Shown here in pieces: positions 13,273-13,530 of a DNA stretch of 13,530 nucleotides. Location of the stretch: NCBI GenBank assembly GCA_009923895.1, contig RFSP01000024.1:1-13530 (forward strand), in the 5' to 3' direction. The translations under genes were made by a program, and so were the position numbers. This DNA comes from Betaproteobacteria bacterium. GTDB lineage: Bacteria; Pseudomonadota; Gammaproteobacteria; Burkholderiales; Burkholderiaceae_C. The first letter of the stretch is position 1, and the number at the start of each line of letters is the position of its first letter. The notes under the pieces were generated by a model that worked only from the letters and a program-made list of their open reading frames with translations, made no database searches and was not told the origin of the DNA.

Positions 13273-13530
13273 GTGAAAAGCTCCCTGTCTGATCTTGTCT
13301 GCGGCATCCGCCGTACGCTGCTGGCTGTCGTGGCGCTGGCCGGTTTGACGTCTTCCTGGAGCGTGCAAGCCCAGGAAAAGACACTCACCCTGGCCTTGGC
13401 TCGCAGCGCCATCACGCCCGGCGAGGAAACCTTTACCTACGCTGTGCCCAAGCAAATGGGTTGGTTCAAGCGAGAAGGTTTGAATGTCAATCTCATCAAG
13501 ACCAATGGTTCCACTGCGGCCTTGCAAGCC
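13273..13530 (+). CDS. ABC transporter substrate-binding protein, NMT1/SsuA-like (partial, 3' end beyond window)
   Basis: The first 86 codons of a periplasmic binding protein, open to the window end. It starts at GTG with GAGG eight bases upstream. A signal peptide covers residues 1-33: basic IRRT, hydrophobic LLAVVALAGLTSS, and cleavage after VQA. The mature protein begins QEKTLTLALARSAITPGEE, followed by YAVPKQMGWFKREGLNVNLI and TNGSTAALQA. The pattern of a substrate phrase, a 'fully present organism-facing' helix, then GWFKREGLNV and a residue-rich G-S-T-A-A-L is typical of NMT1/THI5-like proteins that bind sulfonates, nitrate, thiamin precursors or aromatic acids. Permease and ATPase genes would be expected downstream, outside the window. 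Being divergent from the monooxygenase operon suggests it imports that pathway's substrate, which is inference. Confidence 0.85.
   Translation, partial: MKSSLSDLVCGIRRTLLAVVALAGLTSSWSVQAQEKTLTLALARSAITPGEETFTYAVPKQMGWFKREGLNVNLIKTNGSTAALQA

Overview
The window looks like chromosomal DNA of a betaproteobacterium, most likely Burkholderiales and probably Comamonadaceae or a close relative. This rests on the high G+C content, dense packing with ATGA/GTGA overlaps, the head-to-head apaG/rpe pair, a fused ~1190-residue indolepyruvate ferredoxin oxidoreductase facing an Lrp/AsnC regulator, and a DUF2783 gene beside a flavin monooxygenase. The taxonomic call is inference from gene content. I see no rRNA, tRNA, CRISPR array, insertion sequence or phage gene.

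Left part (27-5657): a small MarR-like winged-helix regulator converges on a two-gene minus-strand operon. That operon is a fused iorAB-type, thiamin-diphosphate-dependent 2-ketoacid oxidoreductase followed, with an ATGA overlap, by a Nudix hydrolase of the DUF4743 type. Related eukaryotic enzymes of this type clean up damaged thiamin diphosphate. Divergent from the oxidoreductase, across a 145-bp A+T-rich intergenic region with repeats, is an Lrp/AsnC regulator that probably controls it. A 46-codon single-pass membrane protein overlaps the 3' end of the regulator gene.

Centre (5671-10136): apaG (minus) and rpe (plus) diverge from a 23-bp gap holding a perfect 14-bp palindrome that carries a TAGAAT -10-like hexamer on both strands and no Shine-Dalgarno sequence. 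Both transcripts may therefore be leaderless. rpe is followed by a DppA-like periplasmic peptide-binding protein (GTGA overlap), a VanX/DdpX-type D-Ala-D-Ala dipeptidase (ATGA overlap) and a probably Tat-exported S66 LD-carboxypeptidase. The last three form a plausible module for salvaging cell-wall peptides.

Right part (10170-13530): a minus-strand operon encodes an MBL-fold protein that keeps its Zn1 ligands but has lost all three Zn2-specific ligands, then a FAD-dependent aromatic-hydroxylase-like monooxygenase, then a DUF2783 protein. Divergent from it, and cut by the window end, begins an NMT1/SsuA-like ABC substrate-binding protein. The layout suggests uptake and oxidative breakdown of a small, probably aromatic or ring-containing compound that the sequence does not identify. 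The most useful leads are the thiamin-damage Nudix coupled to a thiamin-dependent enzyme, the bidirectional leaderless promoter candidate, the peptide-salvage operon and the half-site metallo-beta-lactamase fold. None of them amounts to a clearly new system.
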